Source: Siphonodentalium dalli
Lineage: Eukaryota; Mollusca; Scaphopoda; Gadilida; Siphonodentaliidae
Direction of reading: 5' to 3'
Length of the DNA stretch: 64,000 bases
Assembly: GCA_032622095.1 (NCBI GenBank)
Contig: CP136068.1
Location: 181,912,796-181,976,795 of the forward strand
Under the pieces are notes generated by a model that saw nothing but the letters and a program-made list of their open reading frames with translations, ran no database searches and had not been told where the DNA came from. Below are positions 22,081 through 34,860 of the stretch, piece by piece. Every line of letters begins with the position of its first letter. The first letter of the stretch is position 1. A program made the position numbers and the translations under genes.

Positions 22081-22850
22081 CCGCCTACATCTGCGCATTT
22101 CTATTTAAGTGAATACCAGTACTTGCGCAGTAGATTTAAAAATTGATGCTTTTCCAACCATCCTCTTTTCAAATCGTATGTATTTATGCGCACGCGCACC
22201 CAATCAATAACCGTAACTATCGCGTCAGACTACACACAACTGTGTTACGCGGCGGTCATCATAACAAATTCGAGACTCATACATGTAGTACACGCATATA
22301 ACGATGTATATTATTATTATGTTGTTCTCGGCAATTGTGAGCATGGTGGCGTCCGTCGCTGGATTTCAGAACATGATGAGTGCCCGAAACGTCATATGTA
22401 ACGGCCGCAAAGCCATGCCATTCTATGGCGACAATTCGCTCATTGGTGGCATGACAGTGACGTCTCTGCATGCATGCGCTCTGTACTGTTTGGGTAACTA
22501 TTGGTGCACGTCGGCGAATTTTGACGCAGGAAGTGGTGTGTGTTCCTTGCTCAAAGATTCCTACATTGATTTGTCATGTGACTCTTTCAAGTCTCAAGCG
22601 GACAGCACGGTGTTGTACCTGGTAAGTATAACTTTCCATATGATTATCGGAATGTTCTGATACAGATTCCTCTTCTCTTGATGATAATAAATTATATCGG
22701 TGTAAACGGATATAGGATATCAGTGAATATAAATATGAATAGAACAACACTGAGACCGTAAAGCTAAAGACATCCTCGTGAGTAACTATCAGTGTAAACG
22801 GATATACGATATCAGTAACAAATAATATGATCGTACATGACACGTAACGG
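22080..22850 (+). repeat. Duplicated segment containing the PAN exon, copy 1
   Basis: Sequence from about 22140 to 22840 aligns with 59740-60460. It includes the upstream flank (catcctcttttcaaat... against catcctctattcaaat...), the coding exon, the donor site and an intronic block (cgtaaagctaaagacatcctcgtgag against cagtaaagctaaggacatcttcgtgag). Similarity outside the exon shows a genomic duplication, not a processed copy. Confidence 0.8.
22304..22621 (+). CDS. First exon of a secreted PAN/Apple-like domain protein, paralogue 1
   Basis: 106 codons from ATG to a phase-0 donor CTG|GTAAGT (GT at 22622). Residues 1-20 (MYIIIMLFSAIVSMVASVAG) form a signal peptide. The rest shows a PAN/Apple-like pattern: a Cys near the start (NVICNGR), a CALYCLGNYWCTSANFD helix-strand block, GVCSLL and LSCDSF. 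PAN domains bind proteins or sugars in secreted proteins. The ATG is chosen because the paralogue at 59912 starts at the same position and both exons are exactly 318 nt. Downstream exons are not identified; a candidate acceptor at 23134 leads to a quick stop. Confidence 0.65.
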
Positions 22851-22859
22851 AGCAACCAC

Positions 22860-23879
22860 CAATGTGATCATCAAGTTAAATATGACAATAATTATAGGAT
22901 ATTACGTACTACATGTACCTGTACTACACCACCCGAGAAGATGTCTGTATCATCACATTAAAGTACCATGTTAGAAGTCGGGTTGAGATAATCGTATGTA
23001 GTCACCAATAGCCGGGATACTAGTACCTGACATCACGCATCGTGTTAACTGTTCAAACACAGCATTACATTGCTGAATACTTCTGCCCCCCACCAAACTA
23101 CCAACCATGAGTTACAAATTATTTGTATCTTTCAGACACAATTATGATGATATTGTCCTGGTAGTTTGATATTCCACAAATATTATCGGATAAATGTGTT
23201 GTTTTGAAAGCAAAAATAGATACCTGTAGATAATATATGTGGTGTTTGAGTAAATACCATAGTTATTGAATGAGTTTCTAGCAGTGAGAATATCTATTTT
23301 CAATGAGCGACCGCATGCCGCAAGTCGAAAATTGATAATTCCACTACTAGTCACGAATGAAATACTAGGGGATTCACGCAAAACACAATATGATTTATGT
23401 TATAGGGGCAGTTTGATACTGGCGTAGTCTGCCATATAATGATATGTACATGGGGCTTTGATGTACATGTATATCACAACATTATCCCGGTTATGTTCAG
23501 TCCAAACATATGACCAAAGTTTGAACATCTGAAAATAACAGCTGCGAACCTGGTGTGAATTGAACTATGGTGGGGTCTCAAGCCTATCTACCCCTGCACG
23601 TTAGAACAAAATGTCATTAAATGGCATAAATAGCTTGATGAAGGAAGTGAACCATCATACCGCAGTGAATTCAACCAGGCCCACAGTTCCTTGATGTCTA
23701 CAATAACGCTACCGCAAGTGTAGGTTTAAATTTGTAATGGATTATTTGTTCATGAATGCAAAAAATTTCTTTAATGAAGAAAACAATGATGAAATTGGTT
23801 GACACGTATATGCAGTTGAAAATGTGAAATTACTGAAATGTAATGATAATGAATTGAAGTATCGCTTTAATGAACTGAC
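22860..23879. other. Presumed intron or intergenic DNA; nothing recognised
   Basis: Follows the donor of the PAN exon. No second exon with matching phase and domain signature can be supported, and no repeat is evident. Confidence 0.35.
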
Positions 23880-24505
23880 AATGACAGCGGGATGAACATG
23901 GTCATTGCCGTGGAGTTATGGTACGTACCGTTCGGTTATGATACCGCGGTCTGTTAGAGGGTTGTCAAACCAAAAGTTGAAGAAAATTATATGTCAATGA
24001 TGATCTTGTTACAGCTCCGGTATGCATTGGCAGTTGGTATTGCTGTTAAAATAGTCACATCTATCAATACCGCCATAAAGATAAATATTATTATATTAAA
24101 AACAAACCTTGTTCTTATACCAATCATAAATATGAGGTAAATTGCAGCAGGTTGTTGTCGTGTTAGTACTCTGTGTTACATTGTACACAAATGCCATGTT
24201 ATGCAAACAAACAGTACATGTATGTAAAGAGTATTCGATAAGCAAAACACTCAACACTGAAGATACCCGCACTAATTGAACTTTTGTTAGAAATGTTACC
24301 AAGTTATTTATGACATACCGGTAGAGCTACATGTAAATCTTAAGATTTCGGTGTTGAATGGGTCACCGTGAATCACTCTCGACCTAATCAATCATCATGG
24401 TGTCGAGTGTTTTGATTATCGCTCACTATTTTTGTGCTTTATATAAAGAAACGGTCGGCGCACACACAGTGTGTTTTGTGGATAATAACGCATTCATACT
24501 ATGAT
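23880..24505. repeat. Dispersed repeat family A, copy 2
   Basis: Aligns with 36690-37310 over most of its length: tggagttatggtac...ccgttcggttatgatacc, gttgtcaaaccaaaagttgaagaaaat, catgttatgcaaacaaacagtac, gaatgggtcaccgtgaatcactctc and gtgttttgtggataataacgcattcatac. Inner inverted arms (gataagcaaaacactcaac against gtcgagtgttttgattatc) give a foldable core. No coding sequence. Confidence 0.8.
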
Positions 24506-25060
24506 CATTAATAATGACATTACTACATGTAGCTGATGTGCTCGACTTCGTCTGGGCTATTCAGGGAACAACATTGAAAAGTATTAGGATAAAGAAAACA
24601 ACAATTGTTTGATCGGTTCAGAAACATGCATACAAGAGCGTATATGAGCGAGGTCAAGGTCAATGCCAAGGACGCGGTCGCACGTGAAATTGGACTGCCC
24701 ATATTGTTCCCGTGATCACAGTAGGCATACATGCCCGGTACCAAATTTGAGTGGGATTGGTCTAGCAGTTTCTAACAAACATGCACACACACCCTTGTTT
24801 GTATTACCATCCCGACGAGGAACCGAACGATATAACTACCAACCGATGTCTACCATTTATGTTGTAGTTAGAGACCAACTGGTGTCATCATCGTGTAGTT
24901 ATACCGGCCCCTTTACATGACACCACGGACCTGTAACAGTACTTGCCCCCACAAATCAATCTACAGCAGCAAAACTTCACCATTATTATGAGGTAAATTC
25001 ATGGATTAAAACAGACAATGCACATATTGTCATTATATACCATGTTATAACTGGATTAAC
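24506..25060. other. No feature seen
   Basis: Unique-looking DNA. The frame at 24663-24920 is Cys- and Ser-containing but has no recognisable domain. Confidence 0.35.
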
Positions 25061-25064
25061 ACAG

Positions 25065-27430
25065 TCACTGGCTATATAACTTATGCACATGTTGTGATAA
25101 CATGCCATGTTTCTGCCATATTAAGGGGCCCCACTCTGCTAATTGGATTAAAACAGTCACTGGGCATTTATATTTTGCAAATATTGTCATAACATCCAAT
25201 ATGTCTGCCAATTCAAGGGGTCCCCTCTCTGCTAATTTGATTAAAGCAGTCACTGGGCATATATATTTTGCAAATATTGTCATAACATCCCATGTTTCTG
25301 CAAAATTATGGGTCCCCACTCTGATAATTGGATTAAAACAATCACTGGGCATATAAATTCTGCACATGTTTCGATAACATGCCATGTTTCTGACAACTTA
25401 AGGTGTCCCCACTGTTCTAACTGGATGAAAACAGTCTCTGCGCATATACATTTTGCAAATATTGTCAAATCATGCACTGTTTCTGCCAAATTAAGGGGTC
25501 CCCACTCTGATAATTGGATTGAAACAGTCAATGGGCATATGTTTTGCAAATATGGTTATAACATCCAATGCGTCTGCCAAATTAAGGGGCCCCCACTCTG
25601 CTAATAGGATTAAACCAGTTACTGGCATATCAATTTTGCAAACATTGTCATATCAACCCATGTTTCGGCCAAATTAAGGGGTTCCCACTCTGCTAATAGG
25701 ATTAAACCAGTTACTGGCATATCAATTTTGCAAACATTGTCATATCAACCCATGTTTCTGCCAAATTAAGGGGTCCCCACTCTGATAATTGGATTGAAAC
25801 AGTCAATGGGCATATGTTTTGCAAATATGGTCATAACATCCAATGCGTCTGCCAAATTAAGGGGCCCCCACTCTGCTAATAGGACTAAACCAGTTACTGG
25901 CATATCAATTTTGCAAACATTGTCATATCAACCCATGTTTCGGCCAAATTAAGGGTTTCCCACTCTGCTAATAGGATTAAAACAGTTACTGGCATATCAA
26001 TTTTGCAAACATTGTCATATCAACCCATGTTTCGGCCAAATTAATGGTTCCCAATCTGCTGATAGGATTAACAATCACTGGGCTTATACATTTTGCAAAC
26101 ATTGTGATAACATGCCATGTTTCTGACACTTTGTGCTCCCCTTTGTGGCCCCGTTTGTGCTCATTGGATTAAAAGGAGCACTAGCCATATACATTCAGCA
26201 CATATTATCATAAAATTCCATGTGTCTGCCATATGTAGATGTCCCAGCTCTGCTAATTTGATTACAACAGTCACTGGACATATACAATTTGCAAATATTG
26301 TCATAACATGCCATGTTTCGGCCAAATTAAAGGGTCCACACTCTGCTAATTGTATTGAAACAGTCACTGGACATATACATTTTGCAAATATTGTCATAAC
26401 ATCACATGTTTCTGCCAAATTAAGGGGTCCCCATAGTTCTAGTTGGATTAAAACAGTCACTGGGTATAAAATTATGCATACACTGTGATAACATGTCACA
26501 TTTCTCCCCGATTAAGGGCTCCCCTCTGTACCAATTTGATTAAAACAGTCACGGTGCATATACATTCTCCACATATTGTCATAACATCCCATGTTTCTGC
26601 CAAATTAAGGGGTCCCCGCTCTGCTAATTGAATTAAAACAGTTACTGGCATATAAATTTTGCAAATGTTGTCATAACAACCAATGTTTCTGCCAAATTAA
26701 GGGGTCCCCACTCTGCTAATTGGGTTAACAGTCACTGGCCATATAACATGCCATGTTTCCAAACACGTGTTTTGATTTTAATGATTGTATCACTTTATAT
26801 TGAAATAAGTTCGGCCACAAATGACCAAGATAGAGACCATTGTCCGAAAGTAATGACCAGAAATGCATAGTTTGAGGTAGGACATGTTTGGGGTAAGGCA
26901 GGGGAAAATTGGCCTCCTTGATTAAAACAATCACTGTGCATGTAAATTCTGCACATGTTTTGACAAATTAAGGGGTCCCCACTGTTCTATCTGGAATAAA
27001 AACAGTCAGTGTGGATATAAATTTTGCAAATATTGTCATAACATGCCATGTTTCTGCCAAATTATGGGGTGCCCACGCTGCTAATTGAATTGAAACAGTA
27101 ACTGGGAATATACCTTTTGCAAATATTGTCATTGCATCCCATGTGTCTACCAAATGAAGGGGTCCCCATGTTCTAATTGGATTAAAACAGTATCTGTGCA
27201 TATTATTTTTGCAAATATTATGATAACATGTCATGTTTCCGATAAATTAAGGGCTTACCTCTGTACCAATGGGACTAAAGCAGTCAGTGGGCATATAGTC
27301 TGCACATATTGTCATAACATCCCATGTTTGTGCCAAATTTAGAAGTCCACACTCTGCTAATTGGATTAAAACAGTCATTGGCATATATATTTTGCAAATA
27401 TTGTCATAACATCCCATTTTCTGTTGCCAT
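25065..27430. repeat. 92-bp satellite, about 25 diverged copies
   Basis: A unit of roughly 90-95 bp recurs: aaattaaggggtccccactctgctaattggattaaaacagtcactgggcatat...ttttgcaaatattgtcataacatccatgtttctgcc. The 'ttctgcc' block falls at about 25110, 25200, 25290, 25388 and so on to 27415. A higher-order pair of near-identical blocks lies at 25600-26050 (the variant with ataggattaaaccagttactggcat). An unrelated 160-bp stretch (26760-26920) interrupts the array. All reading frames inside are products of the repeat and are not listed. Confidence 0.9.
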
Positions 27431-27479
27431 GGTGACGTCATATCGTATAGTACAGTTCACAATATGAAGGAACAACAGC

Positions 27480-29180
27480 CTGTTACAGTCATGTCGCAAG
27501 CATATTGGTGCTCTTTCCATACCCCAACACAAGAACACATTGTGTCATTAAGAACTAACAACGATTGAACATAGTGACATTAACGGATTGACAGACCTAT
27601 GTCATAGCGTATGTCGCAGGCATATGAACGCAAGCATTTGATACTATCTCAATATGAGGGGTATATACACAAAACCGCACGCGTGTGTGACTGGTGTCAG
27701 TATATCGAACGATTGCAATGTGTAAGGACAGTACGTTCAATCAATACCCTAATTGGTATCCTCACCACCATTCAGTCATACCAGAGTCGAGAATATTGTA
27801 CCCAATTACAGGTTATGTCACAACGTTATTAAGCTTTATTTGTTTGAGTGTAATGCGTTCCTACATGAATAATTTGTACACTGCGCTACTACGTCACTAA
27901 AGTAATTTTCAGTCAATATATACAGGCTGTGTTGATCAATGTCGCAACCAAGTGGGCGCACCTTCCGGTATATCGACTTATCCCTACTCTGCAACGCAAT
28001 GTGAAATTAAGAAGTAGCCACGATTGAATACAGTATACCACTACCGGTTGGACAGACTATTGCCATAACTAGTATATGTCGCAAGCATATGGATTCACTT
28101 ATGACACGATATCAATATCGCACGCTTGGTATGGAATATATACATAAAACCGCGTGTGTGGGTTAATGTTGTCAGTATATCGGACGAGTTCAATGGCGTA
28201 GGATAGCATAATCTGCCAAAACCATTATTGTTCTCCTTAAGAGACGTGTCCATGAGTGGCATACACTATCGGCCAGTAACACACATGTGGGTCTGTTTAC
28301 CACACGCTCGACCGATAAAGTCTTACTTACTCTTCCCACCGATGTCTCTACATCCCTGCAAGATGGATGTTGCCTAATTCTGTTTCTTGAATGAAAGTGC
28401 TCAATTTCAGGTAAAAAAAAACTCATATATTTAACCATAAACCTCGAAATGTTAAGCATTTTAGTGACTTCATTTGTATTTTTCTTGCGATAACTGGTAT
28501 ATCTGCTTAAAGTTAATACGGACACCAAACACCACCAGCATCAACATTCAGTCATACACGTAGTAGAGAATACTGTACCCAATTACTGGTTATGTAACCA
28601 TTTTAAGGCTTTATTTTGTTTGTGGACAAAACTTTGTGCACTGCGCTACTATGTCAATATAGCAATATTCAGTCCATATGCCAGGATGCATTGGGAACGA
28701 TGTCGCAACCATGTGAGCGCCCCTTCCGGAATATCGACTTATCTCAACTCTAGAACGCAATGTGAAATTAAGAACTAGCCACGATTGAACATAGTATATC
28801 ACTAACGGATTGTCAAACTATTGCCATAATGTATGTCGCACGCATAAGGACGCACTTGACACGATATCAACATCGCACGCTTGGTATGGAATATATACAC
28901 AAAATCGCATGTGCGAGTTATTGTTGCCCTATGTCGGACGAGTGCAATGGCGTAATGATCGCACGATCTGTCAAATACAAATTGTTATCCTTACGCGACG
29001 TATGCAAGTATATGTCATACACTATGGGCCAGTAACGCACATATGCGGGGCTGTTAACCACACGCTGGAACGGCATATTCTAACTGACCCTTCCCACAAG
29101 TGTATATACATCCCGGCAATATGGCAGTTGCTTAGCAATGTTTCTTCAATTACAGTGCCAAATATGAAGTGTTAAACTCA
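27480..29180. repeat. Tandem repeat with ~750-bp unit, about 2.3 copies
   Basis: Blocks recur in order: tatgtcgca(a/g)gcatat at 27607, 28075 and (as gtatgtcgcacgcataa) 28822; gctttattttgtttg at 27831 and 28606; ccttccgg(t/a)atatcgactta at 27961 and 28722; cactatcggccagtaac at 28264 and 29024. Copies diverge by perhaps 10-20 % by eye. Frames inside (28190-28528, 28810-29175) have no domain and I do not treat them as genes. Confidence 0.85.
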
Positions 29181-29251
29181 TAGATTTAACCATACAACCG
29201 GGAATTTTAATGCATTTTAGTGACTATTTGTATTTTTCCTGCAATATTTGT

Positions 29252-29403
29252 TTAACCTTTTAATGATGGGCGCTGCACTGTTGCAGCATTATAGACCATG
29301 TACCAGTGCCTTCTCTTATACAGGGAGCCTCGTATATGCAAGAGAATGCGTTGGCACAGGGTTTTCGCAATATTTCCGGAAACTCCAGTCATGAAAGTGT
29401 TAA
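29252..29403. mobile_element. Short piggyBac-like MITE
   Basis: TTAA at both edges (29252-29255, 29400-29403) with inner ends ccttttaatgatgggc and the inverse actccagtcatgaaagtg. The core holds the inverted block tctcttatac...gtatatgcaagagaatgcg, the same hairpin as in the 34.5 and 45.7 kb elements. It belongs to the family at 8232-8504. Confidence 0.65.
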
Positions 29404-29509
29404 ATTTGATAGACACCAATAACCCTCACCATCAACACTCTGATAACAGCAAAATTTCCACTGTGTTCAGAACCAGTAAATGTCAGATCACAGAGTTGAA
29501 CTTCTGATA

Positions 29510-30160
29510 GTAGATCTAGTTTGTGTGATGAGCAGGATGTAGATCCGAAATGTCATTGAACATAGAACATAAAACACTTTAAGTATACAATAATACATAT
29601 AAATTATTTTAATAAGTCTGGTTGCACAACTAATCAATTGATCAAGTGTATTCTACATAGTAAGTACTGTGGCTTCTTTTCAGGGAGTTTGAACTGTTAA
29701 ATAAAAGGAACGACTAACAGTCCTTTCTTTTTGGTGCCGAGCAGTTTGAACTACTGAGTACAACCATTGTTGACATCTAATTTAATAGCATTTCTGTCAA
29801 CATTAAAAACAACATTAGTAAATACTAGCTGGGATACCAGAAGTTTGCTTTAATGAGGTTAAATACTTATTGCGCCTACAAGTCATTCAAGTGAATTATT
29901 AGTGTCTCTTTGAGTTAACTGGGGTAAACCGCACATATTCCATGATACACCTGGGAAAGTTTCCCCTATCCCCCTCCGTATATTCTAAGCGTTATGATAA
30001 ACGCTCTTTATTGCTAATTATTAGTGCCACTTTAAAATCATCTGAGAAACACAGCACCTATCCCACGACAATCCTTGGGTCAAGTTACAGTACCCCTGTG
30101 TATTACTTTTCCTACATATATCGATTATCTTCTAAGATGATACTGCTTCTAAGCTGATGC
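29510..30160. other. No feature seen
   Basis: AT-rich DNA with no supported frame or repeat. Confidence 0.4.
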
Positions 30161-30166
30161 TATTTA

Positions 30167-30697
30167 TTAACCCTTTCCTGTCTGGAGCTTCCTGAAATTT
30201 TAGGCGATGGTGCAGCATTAAATATATTGCCTCGCATACTATATGGTGCCTCGCATACTAGTATAAAAGAGAATGCATTGGCCCAATCCATTCCAGGAGC
30301 TGGGAGTGATTGCTCTCGCACCGATAATTGCTCGCAGTTTTTAATTCGCAGGTGCCAAAATTTGCACTCATCCGGCTGTAAAAATGTTCATGGTCACTGT
30401 AATAGTTGATTAAATATTGAAATTTTAGAAGGTATATTTCCTTTCCCATCTCTGTTAAATAATGGGCATGCGAAAGTTTAACTGGACATATGTCTATCCC
30501 ACAATGACATTTTGTTTTAGAAAAACCCAACTTATATTACGTGAGCAAATAAGTGCTCTCGCTGTGTTTTCCTCGTGGGAAGTGGCCTAATTGTATTTAC
30601 TTTGATCGTGTAAGTCAGGGAGCCTCGCATATATAAGAGAATGCTATGGCATAATATATTTAATGCTGCACCATCGCAGCTCCATCATGATGGGGAC
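30167..30697. mobile_element. Longer piggyBac-like MITE, right edge decayed
   Basis: Left edge TTAA-CCCTTTCCTGTCTGGAGC (30167-30188). The subterminal gcgatggtgcagcattaaatatatt has an inverse partner aatatatttaatgctgcaccatcgc at 30653-30677, followed by agctccatcatgatgggg. The right TTAA is gone. Two catalogued family features, the agagaatgcattgg block and gggagcctcgcatatataag, lie at 30272-30285 and 30618-30637. Confidence 0.65.
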
Positions 30698-30699
30698 AA

Positions 30700-31914
30700 T
30701 CATCTATCTTTGTTAATATAATGTATTAGTCCTCCTCTAAATCATTTGATGTGAAAGGTACCTATCGCATGACATTCCCCTGGTCAATTTAAGCCTGTAT
30801 AACAATTTTCAGCTCCATGGGCCCAACCAATTTAGATATGTAATTATTTTAATTAAGCATAAGTGCCCCATTAAATCATCTGACGTTAACCGCACCTATC
30901 CCATGATAAGTCAAAATAAGTAGAAAAGTAAGGCGTATCTTATAAAAAAAAGAAAGTCGGACCGCGCCGCAATTGGCCTCATGCGGAGAGGCAATCCTAA
31001 GGAGATTGCATACAAGAAATTATTGAAATCGAGTTATGAGGAAGGACGGGCGGACACACGAAGGGAGAAAGTTGGACGGATGGACAGACTCAGACAATCC
31101 AGTATACCCTCCCATTTGCTTCGAAAGTTGGGGTATACTAAATTAGCAGGTAATTCATAAATAAGAATGACGTGTGGGCATAGTAAATGTGAATTACGAA
31201 GCGTGAAAGAAACTACTTTAAACAACATTGATCGCCGGTGCAATAATTGACAAAGACAGCGCTCCTAAGGCATGGACAAGTTCAATTGTGTTCCAAATGA
31301 ATGCCATGACATAAGCGTGCACCGTAACGATTTATCAATGAATGTGAAAGAAAAGGCCTTCGAATTTCGAACCATGCCGTAAAAATTATGAACGAAATAT
31401 ACCGGTGTCAACACAAGCGACTGTCCTCAGCAAATACATTATTGTAAAGAATGTTTAACGCAGTATAACTGCGCGCATCCCCCTGCCAAAGATATAGTTC
31501 CCATTATTCTGCTCTTCAAATTATCCCCGTTCGCTAACTAAATAGCAATACTGCCAAAAATACTTGTACTTTATAATTATGTTTTATATTCGTCTAAGTA
31601 CTCCGCAATATCAGTGTATAGCTTACTTATCTGAACTGTCATGCGGTATGGTGTAGTGATAGATACGAGTGAAAGATCTCGTGATCAAACATGATTATGT
31701 TTGTACCAAATTTTTGGTTTAAGGTTACGCATATATAACCCGGTGCGATAAAATACGTCGTTTTGTACGACAATGTTTTACTGACAGTCGCTCTGTCATG
31801 GTCTGCTTTTGGGTTGAAAATGGTCAATATGAGTTAAAATGACTGTGTCCATGCCACTGTAGCTCAACTTTGCGAAGAAGTTAAATGTTTGTGATGAGCA
31901 ATAAATGGAATGAT
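30700..31914. other. No gene; possible fragments of dispersed repeats
   Basis: Around 31030-31140 a 'gacgggcggacacacgaaggg...ggacagactcag...agtatac' stretch looks like the tail of a dispersed repeat. At 31641-31690 a tRNA-like word (tatggtgtagtgatagatacg) may be a degenerate SINE head, but no B box can be defended. Confidence 0.35.
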
Positions 31915-32835
31915 GAATTGAATTTTGAAATCCAAGATGAAGCTGGCGGCCATGTATTTTTCCGAATGACCCCAAAATGATTCGTTCCAATGTACATGCC
32001 AATGTCAACAGCCATGACAAATTTCGTAATGACCCGAGCAAAGGTACGACCTGTAGCCAGTAGCCAGGATTTAGTCATGCAAATAGTAAAATCCAAGATG
32101 GCTGCCAGTGGCCATGGTTTATGGCAGAATAACCCCAAAATGACTCGTTCCCATCCACATATCAATATTAACATGCACGACAAATTTCATGAAGATCATA
32201 TGAACACTCTGGCCTGAAGCTCGTGCTAATGGATTGAATTTTGAAATCCAAGATGGCTGCTGGCGGCCATGTTTTTCTGAACCAAATGTCAATGTTAACA
32301 TCCATGACAAATTTCATAATGATCAGACAAACAGTACGGCCTGTAGCCCGTGCTAATGGATTGAATTTTGAAATTCAAAATGGCTGCTGTCTGCCATTTT
32401 TTTGCCGAATGGCCCCACAATTAATCATTCCCATCTACTTGTCAATGTCAACACCCATGACAAATTTCATAACCATCTGACCAAAGGTACGACTTTCAGC
32501 CCGCGCCAAACAATTTTAGTCATGCAAATAGTAAAATCCAAGATGGCTGCAGTCGGCATGTTTTATGGCCAAATGACCCCCAAATGACTCGTCCCCATCT
32601 ACATGTCAATGATAACATCCATGACAAATTTCATAATGATCAAACAAACAGTACGGCCTATAGTCCGTTCAAATGGATTACATTTTGAAATCCGAAATAG
32701 CCTCCGGCAGCCATTTTTTTGGCCGAATGACCCCAAAATGACTCGTTCCCATATACATGTCAATGTCAACAGCCGTGACAAATTTCAGAATTATCCGACT
32801 AAAGGTACGACCTGTAGCCCATACTAATGGAAATT
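31915..32835. repeat. Degenerate tandem repeat, unit mostly ~156-161 bp, six copies
   Basis: Each unit carries 'gaaatccaagatggctgc-ggcggccat', 'cgaatgaccccaaaatgactcgttcccat', 'catgtcaatg-caacatccatgacaaatttcataatgatc' and 'ggtacgacctgtagcccg'. The 'ccaagatggctgc' word falls at about 31931, 32092, 32248, 32375, 32536 and 32692 (spacings 161, 156, 127, 161, 156). The alternating spacing suggests a two-unit higher-order repeat. A single related unit lies at 36060-36300. Confidence 0.85.
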
Positions 32836-32999
32836 GTTGACGGACGTCTCCACACACGCACACACAGATGACGGATACAAGCCATGGTAATAGCTCAAAC
32901 TTTACAAGTAATATTGAGCTAAAGATGGTAACATTGAGTGTTATGTGTGCAAACCAAGGGGCATAAATCAATGTCAAATTTTACACTGAAGCTAAAGTA

Positions 33000-34400
33000 C
33001 AGACGTATGATTACACCTACCGTACATGTAAAATTTCTCTCGAAAACATGCCTGATGGGACCAATGCCAAAGATAATGGCTCAGCATAGATTTAAAATAC
33101 AGTATACCCCTCCCAGGTTGGCCAAAATTAATGGAAATCATGCATTACTACCTCGGTCAATTAACTGACTAATAATAATAACGAAACACGAAAACCAATG
33201 TTTTGAAGGACTCGGGACTCTTTTTTTTATTAAGCAATGGCAGAGACAAGGTGATAGTAACACAATTGCAGCAAGGTATGCCGTTATTTTTTGCATCGGC
33301 GCTTTTGGGGACCCACCACCCCCAAACCTGGAAAACAAACATTATGTTTTACTCCCAAATTTTACCCCCTCCCAAATTTCACTAAATTTGGTCTACAATG
33401 GCATAAAACTCTACTGATGTCACTAATATGACTGGAAATTTAGTTCAAATAACAGTTTAACAGTTATACATTGATGATCATCTGTAAACCTAGGTCATTG
33501 TGCAGGATACACACAATTCCATAATTTGTAACTATTTCCTGATTAGTTCGTCAACCAGTCCATTATCTAACATCCATACCACTTATGTTAGTCTGCTGGA
33601 CCAACTTATACCGGTATTATACCAAACTAGCTGAAACAGGCTCCCTATATTCAGTGTCGGAGTGACCTGTGGTACCCATTTTGTGACTTTGCTCACATTT
33701 TGGTCTTTATAGACATAGCATTTATTCAGTGGCAGCCCCTTTGTGCTCTTCAAGGATATTTTGATCGTTGAAACATTTTGATTTATATATATCGTTTAAA
33801 TTGAACCCCTTGCTCAATTTAACCCAGGGTAACCCGAGTAACCACACCAAATTTGGTTGAACTTGGGTCCAGGGGTCTGAGAGAAAAATCCGGACAGATC
33901 TTACTTGTTTATATATATACCGGTAGATGATAAGCAGTCACAGCACTATACCAGACGTGGATACATTAGGTCTTGTGAGAGATCATCTGAGTTGATAGAC
34001 ATGCAACTAATTCACTGATTGGCTTGATGACAGTTATTTTATAGCCATTGATGTTGATAGTCACATTAATGCTTGAGACAGTTGCTCGCTCTTTTTCCAT
34101 GCACACAATGATCTAGGCTTTAGTTACATCAGGACAAGTTTATTTATTTCAGTTTTACATTTCTCGAAGCTTCTGTCAGAAGGGTGTCGGGAAGGAATAG
34201 TTCACCCGGCCGTTCCATATGCAACATGCCATAGCTTAATGTCATCTCCACTCAGGCCCATATGAGATCCCAGTAACATAAATATGGTGTTTTTGCATTT
34301 ATAAATTCTTATAATATGTTTGAACTGTTACAAATGTCAACTATGGGCACAACATATCTTTAGTAAAAACATTGCATGATGTTGTAAAAAATGTGTTTTA
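33000..34400. other. No gene; scattered repeat-like words
   Basis: 33831-33925 resembles 3345-3430 (accacaccaaatttggttgaacttgggtcc). Short frames (33203-33385) include homopolymer and have no motif. Confidence 0.35.
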
Positions 34401-34401
34401 T

Positions 34402-34763
34402 CCCTTTACCCAACAAACCGGCCAAAACCGGCCAAATAAAGCTTCAACAGCATAAAATATCTTCGGTCTGTCTTAATAGAACCATACAAATATGGATATC
34501 ATTGGAACCGGCTCCTTAACCACATTGTGATGGTTACAGTTATGCCCTGTGCCAATGCATTCTCTTATATATGCGAGTCGACCATAGGTCGCCTCGCATA
34601 TATAAGAGAATGCATTGGCCATTTTTTTTTACATTCTTTAACAATTTTATAATTTTTAATATGTTAAGCCAATGCATTCTCTTATATATGCGAGGCGACC
34701 TATGGTCGACTCGCATATATAAGAGAATGCATTGGCACAGGGCCGTTCTGTTGGGTAAAGGGT
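34402..34763. mobile_element. TTAA-flanked MITE carrying two opposed hairpins
   Basis: Left end CCCTTTACCCAACAAACCGG (34402-34421) and the inverse right end TGTTGGGTAAAGGG-TTAA (34750-34767) define a 362-bp element; the left TTAA has decayed to TTAT. The interior holds two copies of the 75-bp hairpin in opposite order (34549-34620 and 34671-34744), separated by an AT-rich spacer, so the whole interior is also a large inverted repeat. Confidence 0.7.
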
Positions 34764-34860
34764 TAAGTCCCTCGGGCCACCCACACCAGCATACCTTCCT
34801 GCAAATTAAGGTGAATCAACATGTGATGGAAGATATGACCAATTTAAAATGCCATGCATA

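Noticed and set aside
23134-23170. Second exon of PAN paralogue 1 after tttgtatctttcag
   Set aside because: A good acceptor, but the phase-0 reading stops after eleven codons and no counterpart lies near 60.7 kb.
25065-26499. Frames of 84-123 codons on both strands with repeated NWIKTVTGH-type text
   Set aside because: They are translations of the 92-bp satellite, open only because the unit is near a multiple of three in places.
25065-27430. CRISPR-like regular array
   Set aside because: Whole units repeat with drift; there are no short exact repeats with unique spacers, and the DNA is animal.
31641-31690. tRNA or SINE head (tatggtgtagtgatagatacg)
   Set aside because: Resembles an A box only; no B box at the right distance and no body shared with another locus.
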